From assembly GCF_963675165.1 (NCBI RefSeq), contig NC_087380.1:7450517-7514516 (forward strand): a stretch of DNA of 64,000 bases, in the 5' to 3' direction. The translations under genes and the position numbers were made by a program. Positions 36,901 through 49,300 of the stretch are shown in pieces. The DNA comes from Halichondria panicea. Its lineage: Eukaryota; Porifera; Demospongiae; Suberitida; Halichondriidae. Each line of letters begins with the position of its first letter. Positions within the stretch are counted from its first letter, which is position 1. The notes beneath the pieces were generated by a model. The model was not told the DNA's origin and did no database searches. It saw only the letters and a program-made list of their open reading frames with translations.

Positions 36901-37974
36901 GTTGTACAGTAATGTGCTTCCAGTGATTCATTCATGCTAGCTCTCTCCCTGCATTTCCACTTTATTGGGCCTTGAGAACCTATAATTATGATTATGCATG
37001 CTTTCTCATTTTGTACATACTTTTTTCATGTTGTTGTTGGCTACGTGTGCGAGGTGTACAAAGCTTGTTTTCTTTAATGCAGAATATGTTCAGCCAAGGC
37101 AACGTGGTGATTCTCCAATCCAAAGCCAGCAAGAAGTCCCTGAGGATTAATGATGGTGACGTTGAGGGTAATGGTGGCAGGGGAGAGTTGGCACAGTTCA
37201 GAGTTCATGTGAAACGCCCTGGAGTGGTGGCTCTACAGAATGTACACGAGTCTTATAACTGGCTAGCTATATTCCAAGAACAGACCATTGGAACGGTGCG
37301 TTACACAGTTACACATACATAGGCAAATGTCTAGTTCCTATGATATTCATTTTGTCAAAGCATTTTTTTTAAGTATGTTTGATTTCTCCCATTACTTCAC
37401 TGCAGGGCAAGGGTGGGGCCTTCTGTGAGTTCAACTTGACAGTAGTAGGTGGGTGAGAGCTAGTGTGCTGTTGCATGGTGGTCATGTGCACACTCGGCTG
37501 TTTAGTCATCATTCAGTAGTACATATGCTTCAGATCTTATAATCTAGTCATTTCCAGACAATCATATAACTTTGTTTGATGCAGGAATAGTGCATATACG
37601 TAAATGTGTTATGTAATTATTTACACACCATTCCCTCTTCCCTCCCTCCTCATACACACCATTCCCTCTTCCCTCCCTCCTCATACACACCATTCCCTCT
37701 TCCCTCCCTCCTCATACACACCATTCCCTCTTCCCTCCCTCCTCATACACACCATTCCCTCTTCCCTCCCTCCTCACACACCATTCCCTCTTCCCTCCCT
37801 CCTCACACCATTCCCTCTTCCCTCCCTCCTCATACAGATGGCAGCTTTGTTTGTCTGGAGTCAGTGGCGTGCCCCGGCCAGTATGTTGGTATCAAGCCTG
37901 ATGGATCAGTGAAGCTACCTAACCAAACCAAGACTGGCCCTCATGGCAGGTTCATCCCCTCTCTGCATATATAG
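33996..37974 (+). CDS. Trefoil protein A: PGY-rich tail plus three tandem FGF/IL-1-like beta-trefoils
   Basis: Eleven exons: 33996-34439, 34517-34588, 34648-34863, 35144-35186, 35376-35533, 35840-36055, 36182-36224, 36473-36714, 37083-37295, 37406-37448, 37838-37974. They encode 608 residues. Residues 1-148 are Pro/Gly/Tyr/Gln-rich with PGYQPPQ repeats and no signal peptide. Three trefoils follow, each with a first lobe GNVVILxSxASxKxLRI, a second lobe RPGVVxLQNV...YWLAIFQGNTIGT, a short GKGGxxCxF strand and a third lobe CLESVMxPGQYVGxLPxGxV...HGRF. This spacing resembles FGF/IL-1 beta-trefoils (compare the YVALNxDG turn of FGFs), but sequence identity is low. I do not recognise a named family. 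Role unknown; a leaderless carbohydrate- or membrane-associated protein is one guess. Confidence 0.85.
34945..35105. repeat. Dispersed repeat copy in trefoil A intron 3
   Basis: AAGCATCTTTGAACGGCTAT, a TTAGAGATAGGCCTTTCAGA core and TTGGCCTGTTTTTGACAAAA mark it as the dispersed family. Confidence 0.6.
37619..37837. repeat. 31-bp pyrimidine minisatellite ending at a trefoil A acceptor
   Basis: Seven or more units of CATTCCCTCTTCCCTCCCTC plus CTCATACACAC; the last reads CTCATACAG and is the true acceptor of the exon at 37838. A single unit is present at the matching site of the duplicated copy (about 39217-39246). Confidence 0.92.
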
Positions 37975-38177
37975 CTAGTGAAAACTACCAAACAACTGTC
38001 AACTTTATTGTAGTTTGGATAATGTGATTATTCTGGCTGTGCAAAGCTATTAGCCCCTCCCCTTTATTGCAGTGTGTCAAAATTATTAGCTAGCTAGACT
38101 TCTGACTTCAAAAGGCTAAGCAGCTTAGTATTCTACTGTTTCAGTAGGTTCAGGTTCATATAAGACGATCAGTACAC

Positions 38178-39383
38178 ATGGCCTCTAGGAAGCATCAGCG
38201 GCATGAGAAGCCAGACGGGATTATGGTAGGTTGGGCCATATCCAACTACATAATTATTGGTGTGCTAGCTTGGAGGAAGTGCATGATGGCTGATATGATG
38301 TGCATGCTAACTGTTGTACAGTACAAATGTAGTGTATGTTCCAGTACGTGGTTCATTAATGCATGCTAGTCTCGCTCCCAGGCTTTTCGTTGGGTGTGTG
38401 GGAGATGTACAAAGCTTCTCTCTTTTAATGCAGTCCATGTTCAGCCAAGGCAACGTGGTGATTCTCCAATCAAAAGCAAGCAAGAAGTCCCTGAGGATTA
38501 ATGATGGTGACGTTGAGGGTAATGGTGGCAGGGGAGAGTTGGCACAGTTCAGAGTTCATGTGAAGCGCCCTGGAGTAGTGTCTCTACAGAATGTACATGA
38601 GTCTTATAACTGGCTGGCTATATTCCAAGAATAGACCATTGGAACGGTACGTTATAAGGCACACACAGTTACACATACTGGAGTTTGCAGCAACACACCT
38701 GTAAAAGTGTTGAGCGTTACGTGTTCCTTATATGGAATATTTGCACACCACTAGTCTGTTGTGTGTGGAGCATTGTCAGGAGTGCATGAATATTGGCATT
38801 GTCCACAGGAACACACAGTGCCAACACTTTGTTTGTGTGTTGCAAAGATTCTGCAAACTCCAGTTACATAAGAGTTGATGGTCTGAGAACATGATTATAA
38901 TTGTTGAGAATTGTCTTTTTTTGTAGAATTTGTCCAGAGCAGCTTTTAGTATAACACTGACTTGATATGTTGATTCTCACCGCAGGGCAAAGATGAGGCC
39001 TTCTGTGAGTTCAACTTGACAGTAGTAGGTGGGTGAGAGCTAATGTGCTGTTGCATGGTGGTCATGTGCACTCAGCTATCTATCTATATATATGTAGTTG
39101 TTATCTAGTGCAGTCATAATTATGCACGCCTATACTGTGTACTGGAAAAAATCACGGTCACCTAACTTAGTTTGATGCTTCACAAAGAGTGCAGATATTG
39201 TAATTATTTTCACACACCATTCCCTCTTCCCTCCCTCCTCACACAGATGGAAGCTTTGTTTGTCTGGAGTCAGTGGCGTGCCCTGGCCAGTATGTTGGTA
39301 TCAAGCCTGATGGATCAGTGAAGCTACCTAACCAAACCAAGACTGGGCCTCATGGCAGGTTCATCCCCTCACTGCATATATAG
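38178..39383 (+). pseudogene. Duplicated fourth trefoil with an in-frame stop
   Basis: This is a segmental copy of the end of trefoil gene A. Exon-like blocks are 38178-38225, 38434-38646, 38986-39028 and 39247-39383, with the same lengths (213, 43, 137) and phases as 37083-37295, 37406-37448 and 37838-37974. Splice sites are kept. A CAG to TAG change at 38632-38634 breaks the frame in LAIFQE|Q; the rest stays open. Intron sequence near the exons is also near-identical, so the duplication looks recent. It could still be transcribed from gene A by skipping that gene's last exon. Confidence 0.8.
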
Positions 39384-39640
39384 CTAGATAGTGAACTGAA
39401 CAATTCCTTTATATTGTGTGTTTTGTGTGTTTTGTAGTATGGATGATTTATTCCATTTATCTATGGTTTTATGCAAAGCTATTAGCCCCTCCCCCTTATT
39501 GCATAACTCACTGCTTTTGCACATGATATTTATAATTATGTGTACGTGAGACAGTGCACGATCGATTAATCAACTATCTAGCTAGAATTAGATCTCTAGA
39601 CTTCCATAGCAGTTTTGGTTCTACTGCGCAGAGGTTCAGT
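39384..39640. other. Spacer upstream of trefoil gene B
   Basis: It contains TTTATTGTGTGTTTTGTGTG-like simple sequence and an AT-rich stretch with AATTATGTGTACGTGAG. No coding region. It presumably holds the trefoil B promoter. Confidence 0.4.
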
Positions 39641-42379
39641 ATGTCCTACCCACCTCCGCAAGGCTACTATCAGCAAGGCGGGTACCCACAGGCCCAGGCA
39701 CCACCGCCTGGAGGTCAAGGTTACCCCCCACCAGGAGGACAGCAGCCTGGAGGTCAAGGTTACCCCCCACCCCAGCAACAGCCACCAGCTTATGGCCAGC
39801 CTCCTCCAGTATCTCAAGGATATGGGGTGAGGTGGTAAAGGCTCTGTGAGACTATTATATACCTCGCTCAATCATAATTAAATATAAACGATATTCATTT
39901 GTGATATTTTTGAATGTCGACTAGCTGCCGTATAACGTCTAATAAAATAAAGGCGCGACTTTAATCTTAGCGGCGCCAACTTGAACACTCTAATTTTTAT
40001 TGGCTCTAATTATGCGCCAAATGAAGCCATCAAAGCATTTATCCTGCATTGAACGTGGGCGTCACTCTAAATGAGTGCGCCAGTTAAGAGGCTCATGTAT
40101 TTTTCATCTCTGTTCTATTTTGTGCACCAAAGAAAATCTAATTTTTTGTGATGCCTTATTAACGGTAGCTATCTTTAAAATTGTAGAGAATGTGTATCGT
40201 GTGGAGATTGCATGATGTTATGTTATATACTCGGCACTTTACCTTATTCATCACCCCCCACACTCACACACGCCCACACACACACCCACACACTAGGCCC
40301 CACAGCTCTCGTCCCAGATGTCCGGAATGAGCCTGCAACAGGGACCACCCCGTGCTGGAGACACTGCTATACTGGTGAGCTACTCCGTATATAGTATCTA
40401 GTATAGTGTCCATGGAAAACCCTTGAGCTGTCTAGCTGGCCCAGGGGGGAGGGTGGAACAGGGCCAAGTACTGTTAATGCTGTGTATTGTATAGTTAGGT
40501 TTATAGAGCATGGTGGACTGTATGACCTGATGCACACTGTAAGGCATGGTTTCAATACTTTAGCTTTGATAGTGTGTATTTGGTGATTGTTGACTGTGAG
40601 AGGTGGAATACTTTGATGAAATTGGAACTCAAAATAAGAGCATAATAATCTATGTTTTGCCAACAGCTGACCATTACAATAGTCCCATCCTATGGCTACC
40701 ATGGTGTCCCTATGGCTATGGTGGTGTCCCTATGGCTACCATGGTGTCCCTATGGCTATGGTGGTGTCCCTATGGCTACCATGGTGTCCCTATGGCTACC
40801 GTGGTGTCCCTATGCTACCATGGTGTCCCTATGGCTATGGTGGTGTCCCTATGGCTATGGTGGTGTCCCTATGGCTATGGTGGTGTCCCTATGGCTATGG
40901 TGGTGTCCCTATGGCTATGGTGGTGTCCCTATGGCTATAGTGGTGTCCCTATGGCTATGGTGGTGTCCCTATGGCTATAGTGGTGTCCCTATGGCTATGG
41001 TGGTGTCCCTATGGCTATAGTGGTGTCCCTATGGCTATGGTGGTGTCCCTATGGCTATAGTGGTGTCCCTATGGCTATGGTGGTGTCCCTTTAATACACT
41101 GGCTTTGGTATATGTGGGAATTAGCAGACTATGTGTGTTGTGGGTCTGCACCTGATAGAGAAACTACATGTACTTACAGCAATGCATATCCTGGTTGAAG
41201 CTATATAGAGAGATGAAGCTATATTGAAAGGCTTAGCAATGTGTAATTAATGACTGTCACTATTCAGGTTAAGTTTCTAATGTTCTTGTATACAGTATTG
41301 TGTAGATGGAAGTATGTTATTGTGTGTGGATTGTTTCCATCATCACCTTTAGGTGTGGTGATACACCCTACTATGTGTGATATCATCATGTCATGTGCTG
41401 GCAGTACAGTTCCAAATAGCATACTTTACATCATGTGATCCCTATACAGAGCATATAAATGAATGTGTTTATTCCCTAGACAGAGATGTGTCTATTGTAT
41501 TCACATTTACCATGAATGATTTCCACACACACAAAAACAGATGTTGTATTGTATTTTGTATCGCCATGAGAATACTGCTCTGTACACGTACATGACTGCA
41601 TGCTGGAACAACCACATTGATACTAATATCTTAGCTGGCTAGGAGTATAACCATCTATTGTCAATGTGCTAGCTTGTATTTGCTTAATTCTGAAGAAGCT
41701 ACAGTTGTATATATATATATATATATATATATAGCAAACTTAACGGAATATCAAACAGCTGTCTTTCCATTTGTGCTATAATAATTATGTAAGTTTATGT
41801 TTTACTTTTCCTGGCACAAGTACACAGCTGTGATTAACTCTTATTGACCTCCCCCCCCCCCCTCCTCTGCCCCTGCAGTCTTGCTTCACAGAGGGCAATG
41901 TGGTGATCCTTCAGTCTCGTGCCAGCGAGAAGTCCCTCCGTGTATCACAGGACGGGGAGGTCCAGGGGACAGGGGCACACGGACCATTCGCTCAGTTCCG
42001 TGTCCATGTGAAACGCCCTGGGGTCGTATCACTGCAGAATGTGAAGAACCCTGATTACTGGCTGGCTGTGTTCCAGGGGAAGACAGTGGGGACGGTAATT
42101 AATGTTTATGAAAATGAAACCTTGTTGTTGGTTGAATATATTATGTGTACCTGTACCTACCTACTGTACATGTACTCATGTCATGGTTGTTGTCTCTGTG
42201 CAGGGCAAGGGTGGTCCCTACTGTGAGTTTATGGTCAACGAAATTGGTGAGTTAATTCTAATAAATATTTGTGTACTAAACTGTTTGTATACCCCCCTCC
42301 ACACATGCACACACACCCACACACACACACACACATACACCCACACACACACACCACACATACACACACCCACATACAC

Positions 42380-42438
<59 letters not shown>

Positions 42439-45400
42439 GGTCGCTTCGTAGCCCTGGAGAGTGTGAGCACTCCTGGACAGTATGTGGGTATCCTCCCTGA
42501 TGGTTGTGTCAAACCACCTGATCAGACACGCACTGGAAAACACGGTCGCTTTGTAGTCACGGTGCATGTTCGTGTAAGTACAGCCAGCCCCTGTACCAAT
42601 ACTATCCTCGTTCTCGGCCCAACTTGTCTCTATTGTAACGAAGAGTGTTTTAATCGGCCTGGGAACGAGGCTAATACTCAATGCTCTGGGTATAATAATT
42701 ATAAGGCTTTGGCTATTGTGTCATGTTCATGCTTTCATTGTTCTATCTAATCCAAATCATATTTCTAATTTATGCAATGTTACTGCACTGCTCTCCCTCC
42801 AGGCTGGCCCGGCCCCTCAGGCCCAGCCGTCGCCCCCGCAGCCTCACTACCCACCTCCGGCTCAGCAGGCCCAACCGTCCCCCCCGCAGCCTCACTACCC
42901 ACCTCCGGCTCAGCAGGGACCACCCCCAGCCCAGGTAACTACATAACAGAGCCTCTCCTAGTAACTAGCCTCCAGGCTTGCCAACAAACGATAGATTTTC
43001 AATTGATCCCCCCCCCACACACACACAGTACCCTGTGCCTGGGTACCCCCCACCTCAGCAATTGCCCCCCCCCCCCCACTCACACACACAGTACCCTGTG
43101 CCTGGGTACCCCCCATCTCAGCAATTGACCCCCCCCCACACACACACACACAGTACCCTGTGCCTGGGTACCCCCCACCTCAGCAACAGCCAGCAGGCTA
43201 CCCCCCACCACAAGCTGGGTACCCCCCACAGCAACAACAGCCCCCTCCCGAGCACCAGCTACCGTATGGATACAAAGTGACGGATGCCTTCCAGGCTGGC
43301 AACGTTGTTCAGCTCATATCCCGGCCGACAGGCCTACCACTTCAAGTGCTTCGTGGATTCTTCACTTCTACTGCAGGACAACTTGGCACCACTGACAGTG
43401 AGTGGTTCTCTATCAGTTGCTACTAGAGTAGTCTCAACTTTGCCAACTCCAGTACTCTCAAAATGAAGGAGACCTTAGCGTTAAATCTTTGAATGGCCAT
43501 AACTTAAGTTGCGTTGATTCAATAACGTTAATTTTAAGATTTTTTGAACGCTTAGAAAGATACCTTTCAAATGGTGTCATCAAAGTTCATATTTAAGAGA
43601 TAAAAGTATTTGCCAATTTGGCCATAACCATGGATAATAATAGCCCATGGTCCAAGACCAAAAAATGACAAATTACGGCCCATTCCAAATTTGAGATTTG
43701 AGCATGCGATCTGAACGAGCTCCTTCTAAGCATTCATAATATCATAAAATCGTTGAATTTGGACCATCAGAACTCTAGTTACAGAGCCAACTCTAGTGTT
43801 CTGTTTTTAACCACCCCTCCCAGGTCAATGGAATGTCGTTGTGCCCCAAGGCTGTGCCCCTGGAGTGTTCATGCTACATAATGTCAAGTGGCCTGGAATG
43901 TACCTTGCTGTGAAGAAGGGGAAAGTTCACAATGTGAGTCGTATAAAAAATGAAGCACACTCGCCAGTTAGCCCTGCCCATTTCGTCCTTTGACCTTTCC
44001 AACAGCTAAATTAAGGGCAGCGATAATCTGTTTCCATAAGTCATTATATAGCTGGATGGAAACTAAAGTTACTTCATTAATTATGCAAAAAGACTGAGGT
44101 ACATGTATAATCCTTCTAGCTGAAGTTTTGTCGATACTTGCTAATGACGTATAATTACTAGTTTCCTTGTCAAAAGGCTGTTTTAAATATCTCCCTCCCG
44201 TGTATCTGTTTCTCAGGGCAACGGTGGACCATTCTGCCATTTTGTAGCGCGCACTCATCCGGACAACTATGTTAGCTTTCTATCAGTGGCCAACTCCAAC
44301 CAATATCTAGCGTTTGCTGAGCATGGCAACGCTGTCGCCACTAACAGCGTGGCAGAGTCTGACATCCGCACTCAGTTCTACATCAGGATTAATGTAAATA
44401 TCTCCTATTGTACAGTTCAGTTAATTGTCTACAGTATGCACACTTTAGTAGCCCAATGTGTAATATTTTGTGTGAACATCTTGAATTATTTCTCCCCCTT
44501 CAGAAAATGAGACACGGTCACTCATCCACCATCAGCACTCCCTTTGGAAGGGCCTCCCTGGCAGTAAGTACACAACACTGCTGCAAGAGTTAGTATCATA
44601 TAACATCTATGCACACGCTGCGATTTTGTAAAAGTCTTGCTATTATTGTCACCTACAGTACACAGGTTGACCTCTTGTAATTATTTGCTTGTAATTTTGA
44701 CAAAAGCAAAGGCCCAATATATTCAGCCTATTTGGGTAGCTCTGTTTAAGGGCCTGCAATTTGTGTTCTGATTGTCCAATTGTCCAACTTTGTACTGCCC
44801 TGCCCTACCCTGATATATAATTTTCCCTTTAACCCCTACAGAACCTGATATATAATTTCCCCTTTAACCCCTATACAGAACCAGCTGACGGATGGCTGTG
44901 TAGTCCAGCTCTACCTCAAGTCCAACAACTTTTATCTGTCGATCAATGCTGCTGGAATTTTGCAGAATATTGTCAACGGGAACGACAAACACAGTACGTT
45001 GCTCAGTTGTCTCAAGCACATTACGTATAATACCGTATAGCGCGAAATTTTCGAGGGGCTTAATTTTCGCGGATTTCGTGGGTTAGAATCCTACACGAAA
45101 ATTAAGTCCACGAAAATTGAATTACCTGCTATAGCATGCATAGATTTAAAGGCGTGGCTTCCGGTAAGCAGTCATTCCGCGAACATTGTGCAACGAAATA
45201 GCTTTTAGAGGCTAATCCACGAAATATAAGTGCCTCGAAAATTTCGCGCTATACGGTAATAGCACCTAAAACTATAAAGTGATATGCCTTTCTCTCCCTC
45301 CCAGCATTCTTCAAGGTATCTGATCGTGGGATGGGCATATACTCACTGCATGCTTACAAGTACCCAGGGTACAGAGTTCGGATGCAGAATGGAGCTCTCG

Positions 45401-46118
45401 TGGGGAAGGTGTGTGAGGGGTGTGTGTGGGGGGGTGTAGTGTGTGTGTGTGTGTGTGTGAGGGGTGTAGTGTGTGGGGGGGGAGGTTATCTACAATGAAT
45501 GCTCTACAGTCTTTTGTGTGGGATGATATTTCTTGTGTTCAAGCTATACCGACAAGCTTCTCTCAATATGTGTGTGTGTGTGGGCGTGTGTGCCTCCCTA
45601 CGAGCACACTAAGTACAACCTTCACCTCACAGGGTTCTCCGGACTTGGCTAGCGACTTTCGTCTCAAGGAGAGCGTTGATGGGACAGTCAGCTTTGAGAG
45701 TGTGATACAATCAGGATCATACGTCGGGATAAAGGGACCGGCTGGATTCCAGACCAAGCTCTACATATTCCTCGTGGTAACTATGGATACTCTACAACAT
45801 TATAATTGTGTTTTAGAAAACTCCATAAAAAAATTACTCTGCGTTAGTTTGTTTTTGTGTTGTTTTCTAGTAGCTGCATTAGCATGTGTGTGAGTACTAG
45901 AGCTTGCACTAGCTAATACGCTTGTTTTGTTTCTCTTCTCTAGACTATCCAGAAGTTTGGTGGATCTGAAACTATTACAAAGTAAGTTTTGTACTAGCTA
46001 CAGGTGCCTTATTACTAGAATGTCTTGCTGGTGAAAAAACCTTTGCAAATGAGCCAAATAAGCAGAGATCAACTACATACAATGTGTCCTCTCTTTATGC
46101 AGGACTCCTCTGAACTGA
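39641..46118 (+). CDS. Trefoil protein B: PGY-rich segments plus three beta-trefoil domains
   Basis: Fifteen exons: 39641-39826, 40297-40374, 41879-42094, 42204-42246, 42437-42573, 42803-42934, 43154-43397, 43824-43933, 44217-44393, 44504-44563, 44879-44993, 45305-45408, 45633-45776, 45944-45981, 46103-46118. They encode 599 residues. A leaderless tail starts [16 protein letters not shown]. The first trefoil (exons 3-5; 216, 43 and 137 nt) is a close paralogue of those in gene A. A second proline-rich linker (exons 6-7, [11 protein letters not shown] and GYPPPQ) leads to two diverged trefoils: [18 protein letters not shown] with [19 protein letters not shown], and [18 protein letters not shown] with [17 protein letters not shown]. 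The last two have different exon lengths. Function unknown; both genes probably arose by tandem duplication. Confidence 0.85.
40683..41095. repeat. About 20-bp GGTGTCCCTATGGCTA minisatellite
   Basis: About 20 tandem units of TATGGCTATGGTGGTGTCCC with A/T-site variants, inside trefoil B intron 2. Frames reading [11 protein letters not shown] across it are repeat artefacts, since the unit length shifts frame. Confidence 0.92.
42300..42436. repeat. (CA)n microsatellite running into trefoil B exon 5 acceptor
   Basis: Interrupted, then pure, CA repeats end CACAG at 42436, directly before the exon at 42437. Confidence 0.9.
43015..43153. repeat. Two extra copies of acceptor plus exon start before trefoil B exon 7
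   Basis: ACACACAG followed by TACCCTGTGCCTGGGTACCC and CCCAYCTCAGCAA occurs at 43029 and 43092, then at 43154, where the real exon continues. The spacing is 63 and 62 bp, so reading through the whole repeat would shift frame. The third acceptor gives the intact protein. Confidence 0.88.
43470..43800. repeat. Dispersed repeat copy in trefoil B intron 7
   Basis: It contains CTTTGAATGGCCATAACTTA, CGCTTAGAAAGATACCTTTC, CCATGGATAATAATAGCCCA and a terminal ACAGAGCCAACTCTAGT. This is the longest single unit of the family and useful as a reference. Confidence 0.65.
45031..45258. mobile_element. Palindromic MITE-like element in trefoil B intron
   Basis: The ends TACCGTATAGCGCGAAATTT and its reverse complement AAATTTCGCGCTATACGGTA are perfect 20-bp inverted repeats. 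The interior holds no open frame. Confidence 0.8.
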
Positions 46119-46380
46119 GAGACTGTGCCACTTAATGTGGATATTTTGTGACAATATTTAATCTATTATAGTGATTGTTAGTACTTTGCACAGTAAATGC
46201 TTAAATTGGACATGCAGTTTTTTTATTCATAATAATACTGTTTTTTGATCTGTGAATTGCGATGAAAAAATGATTAACTCACAGAAAATACATGTCCATA
46301 TATAAATCACAGGTTAATATATTGGACAATTAGAAAGAGAAGGTTGAGGCTATTAATAATGTATGTAGCTATAGCGTTTA

Positions 46381-49300
46381 TCATTGTTCGTCGTCATCCT
46401 GTTCTCTCCATCCTGTTGGTTTCCAGACAGTGACAGGGCCGTGAGATCCAGCTGATAGGAGGGTGGGGCGTGTGGGGTGCCAGCACAGGGAGTACACTAT
46501 AGGGGGTTTCCTGTCCCCCTTCTTGCTCAGCTGTAGCGTGTGTACCAAGTGGCCCTGAGGGGATATAGATGAGTCAATATGCAACAGTAGACATTTAATG
46601 AAAGAATGCTGCAACTATTTTACTATAATTATTATATTCCATTCTACATAATTACATACATGTAGTTAGACACTGTTCAGGAAGTTTCCATGTGATTTAG
46701 AAGCCAAATTACTTGTAAGCAAAATCGTGTTGTAATATAATAAATTTTTGGTATGTAAGTAACATACTTCCACGAGGTCCCAGAAGCACACTCTCCCGTC
46801 CTCTGAGCCACTGATCACATGACTATCATCTTGAGACAGACAACTGTCCAACTTGTAGTCTGAGTTCACATGACCACTGTACCTGTACATACACGCACAC
46901 ACACACACGTGTAATAGTTACTGTCATATGAGAATGAATGGACGCTTATAGCAAACAATACAATGACACAATACCAGTTGTTTGTACAATAAAAATATTA
47001 TGTTTTTCTGAAAGCTTAGAAAAAGACCTTTCAAATAGTGTCATCAAAGTTCATAATTGAGAGATAAAAGTAGTTGCCAATTTGACCGTACCATGGATTA
47101 TAGCCCATGGTCCGAGGCCGAAAAATGACAAATTAGGGCCCTGATGAAATTTTGGATTGAAATACATCATTTGAAAGGTATTTTCCTAAGCTTTCAGAAA
47201 ATCATAACAATTTTGACATTGGATCAATTGTACTGAAGTTATGGCTGTTGAAAGATGTTCAACTACACCCCCACCCCCTCAGTTCAATCAATTTCTTTCA
47301 GCTGCTATAACTTAAATTCTGTCAATCCAAAGTTAAAAATATTATGTTTTTCTGAAAGCTTAGAAAAATACCTTTCAAATAGTGTCATCAAAGTTCATAT
47401 TTGAGAGATAAAAGTAGTTGCCAATTTGACCGTACCATGGATTATAGCCCGTGGTCCGAGGCCGAAAAATGACAAATTAGGGCCCCGATGAAATTTTGGA
47501 TTGAAATACATCATTTGAAAGGTATTTTCCTAAGCTTTCAGAAAATCCTACAGTGAATTATGACATGCTCAAAACAATATGAAGCAGTACTGTACAATGG
47601 CAGGGAAATTTTTGGCAGTAGAATACTGTCCTACTGTCCTTATATAGAAACTAGTAGACACCCGAGATATTGTATATACCTTGAGAAACTATTCAAAGGG
47701 AAGTCTATCACATGACATGCTCTTAAGAACGAAAATCTGGACTACTAAAAATCAATCAATTTTGGTACTATAATTATATTGACTTGTGTTTTTTCTCAAA
47801 ATGAGGCATTTCGACAATTAATCAACTGGGCAAAACTCCCTCACACTCCTCACACTCCCTCCTCCACTCCCCACCCTCCACTCCCCACCCTCCACTCCTC
47901 ACACTCTTCACACCCCTCACAGGACTCACTCGTTGAGCATTTCGCCGCTGTCCTTGTCAAAGAGCCTCAGTTTACTGTCGAGAGTGGAGACCAGCACACA
48001 ATGGCCGTCGTGGGAGTGGCTCACACATGTCACAGACTCTGTGGGGGGTGGTGTGGGTGGGGGTAATGGTTTTAACGCTAAAGGAAGACTCACGTCCAAT
48101 GGTGTCTGTGAAGAGTTTCCCAAACCGCATGTCATAGCGACGAACCTTACCATCCACAGAGCTAGCATAAAGTAGGGAAATTGAATTAGTTTACGTACTT
48201 AAAGAACCAACTCTAGTAATATCGAAATGCAGACGACCTACATGTATAGCTACGAAGCAAGTATTCAATTGAAGCATCTTTGAATGTCCATAACTTTAGT
48301 TCTGCTGGTCCAATATCGTTAATTTTTGAACGTTTAGAGAGAGGGGCCTTTCAGATGATAATATTAAAAGTCTATTGTTTTTGAGAAACTAGCCCATATC
48401 ATGGTATGTTCCCCATTCCAAATTTGGAATTTGAGGATACTATCTGAAAAAGCTCTTTCTAAGCTTTCAGAAATCATAAAATCGTTGAAATTGGACCACC
48501 AGAACTCTATTTAAAGACGACGTAATGTACTGCATGCTGATTAGTTTTGACTGACCCAGTGAGTATCTCGCTGTTAGTCAACCTAAGAGATGTGACGCTG
48601 TCCTTAGCCTCGTCCATCACCTGCACAGGGTCGTGAACCCTAGTACGGCAGTCCCATATCCGAACACTGGCGTCATAGGAACCTGTGTGGGAGGAGGGTA
48701 TATACGAACTGAACTTTGTACTGAGCTCACCTGATATGATCAAGGTGGCCTCTTCATTGAATTTGACACAGTTGATTCTCTGTAGAGGAATAACAGTTAC
48801 ACAAGACCTGTCGTTTATTTAGCCTTAGCTGCAACCACCTCCCCCACACACACACGTACATATCCCCCACACACACAAGTACATATCCCACACCCACACA
48901 CCCACACACGTACGTGCCCTCCCGTGTATTTAGGATGTATAATAAACCTAGCAGCTAGTCTATAATTATTAGATAGTGGTCACTATTGGGCAGACACTAA
49001 CAGTGGCTGTAGTGAAGAGGTGAACACAGGTCCCACATGCTATGGATACTTTGGGTTGGAGACCCAGGCTGTATTATAGATGAGTGACCCTGTCATAATA
49101 TCATGTGATGGATTACATGATCACTTACGCTGAGGTGTCCCCTCAGTTTTCTAATAGGTTGTCCGGTTCCCACGTCTAGTAGTAGCACCAACTTGTCCAC
49201 TCCCCCTGACACTATACGACTGTTGTCATGTGATCTGCAGTAGCAGCAACCAATCATAATGAGTTGGATATAAATATAGCAAATCAGAATGCATCCGCTA

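Noticed and set aside
40603-41095. Open frames reading [11 protein letters not shown] repeatedly
   Set aside because: A 20-bp minisatellite inside an intron; not joined to any exon in phase and not needed by trefoil protein B.
43029-43153. Exon 7 of trefoil B starting at the first acceptor copy
   Set aside because: Reading through the 125-bp duplicated stretch shifts frame relative to the third copy, destroying the downstream trefoil.
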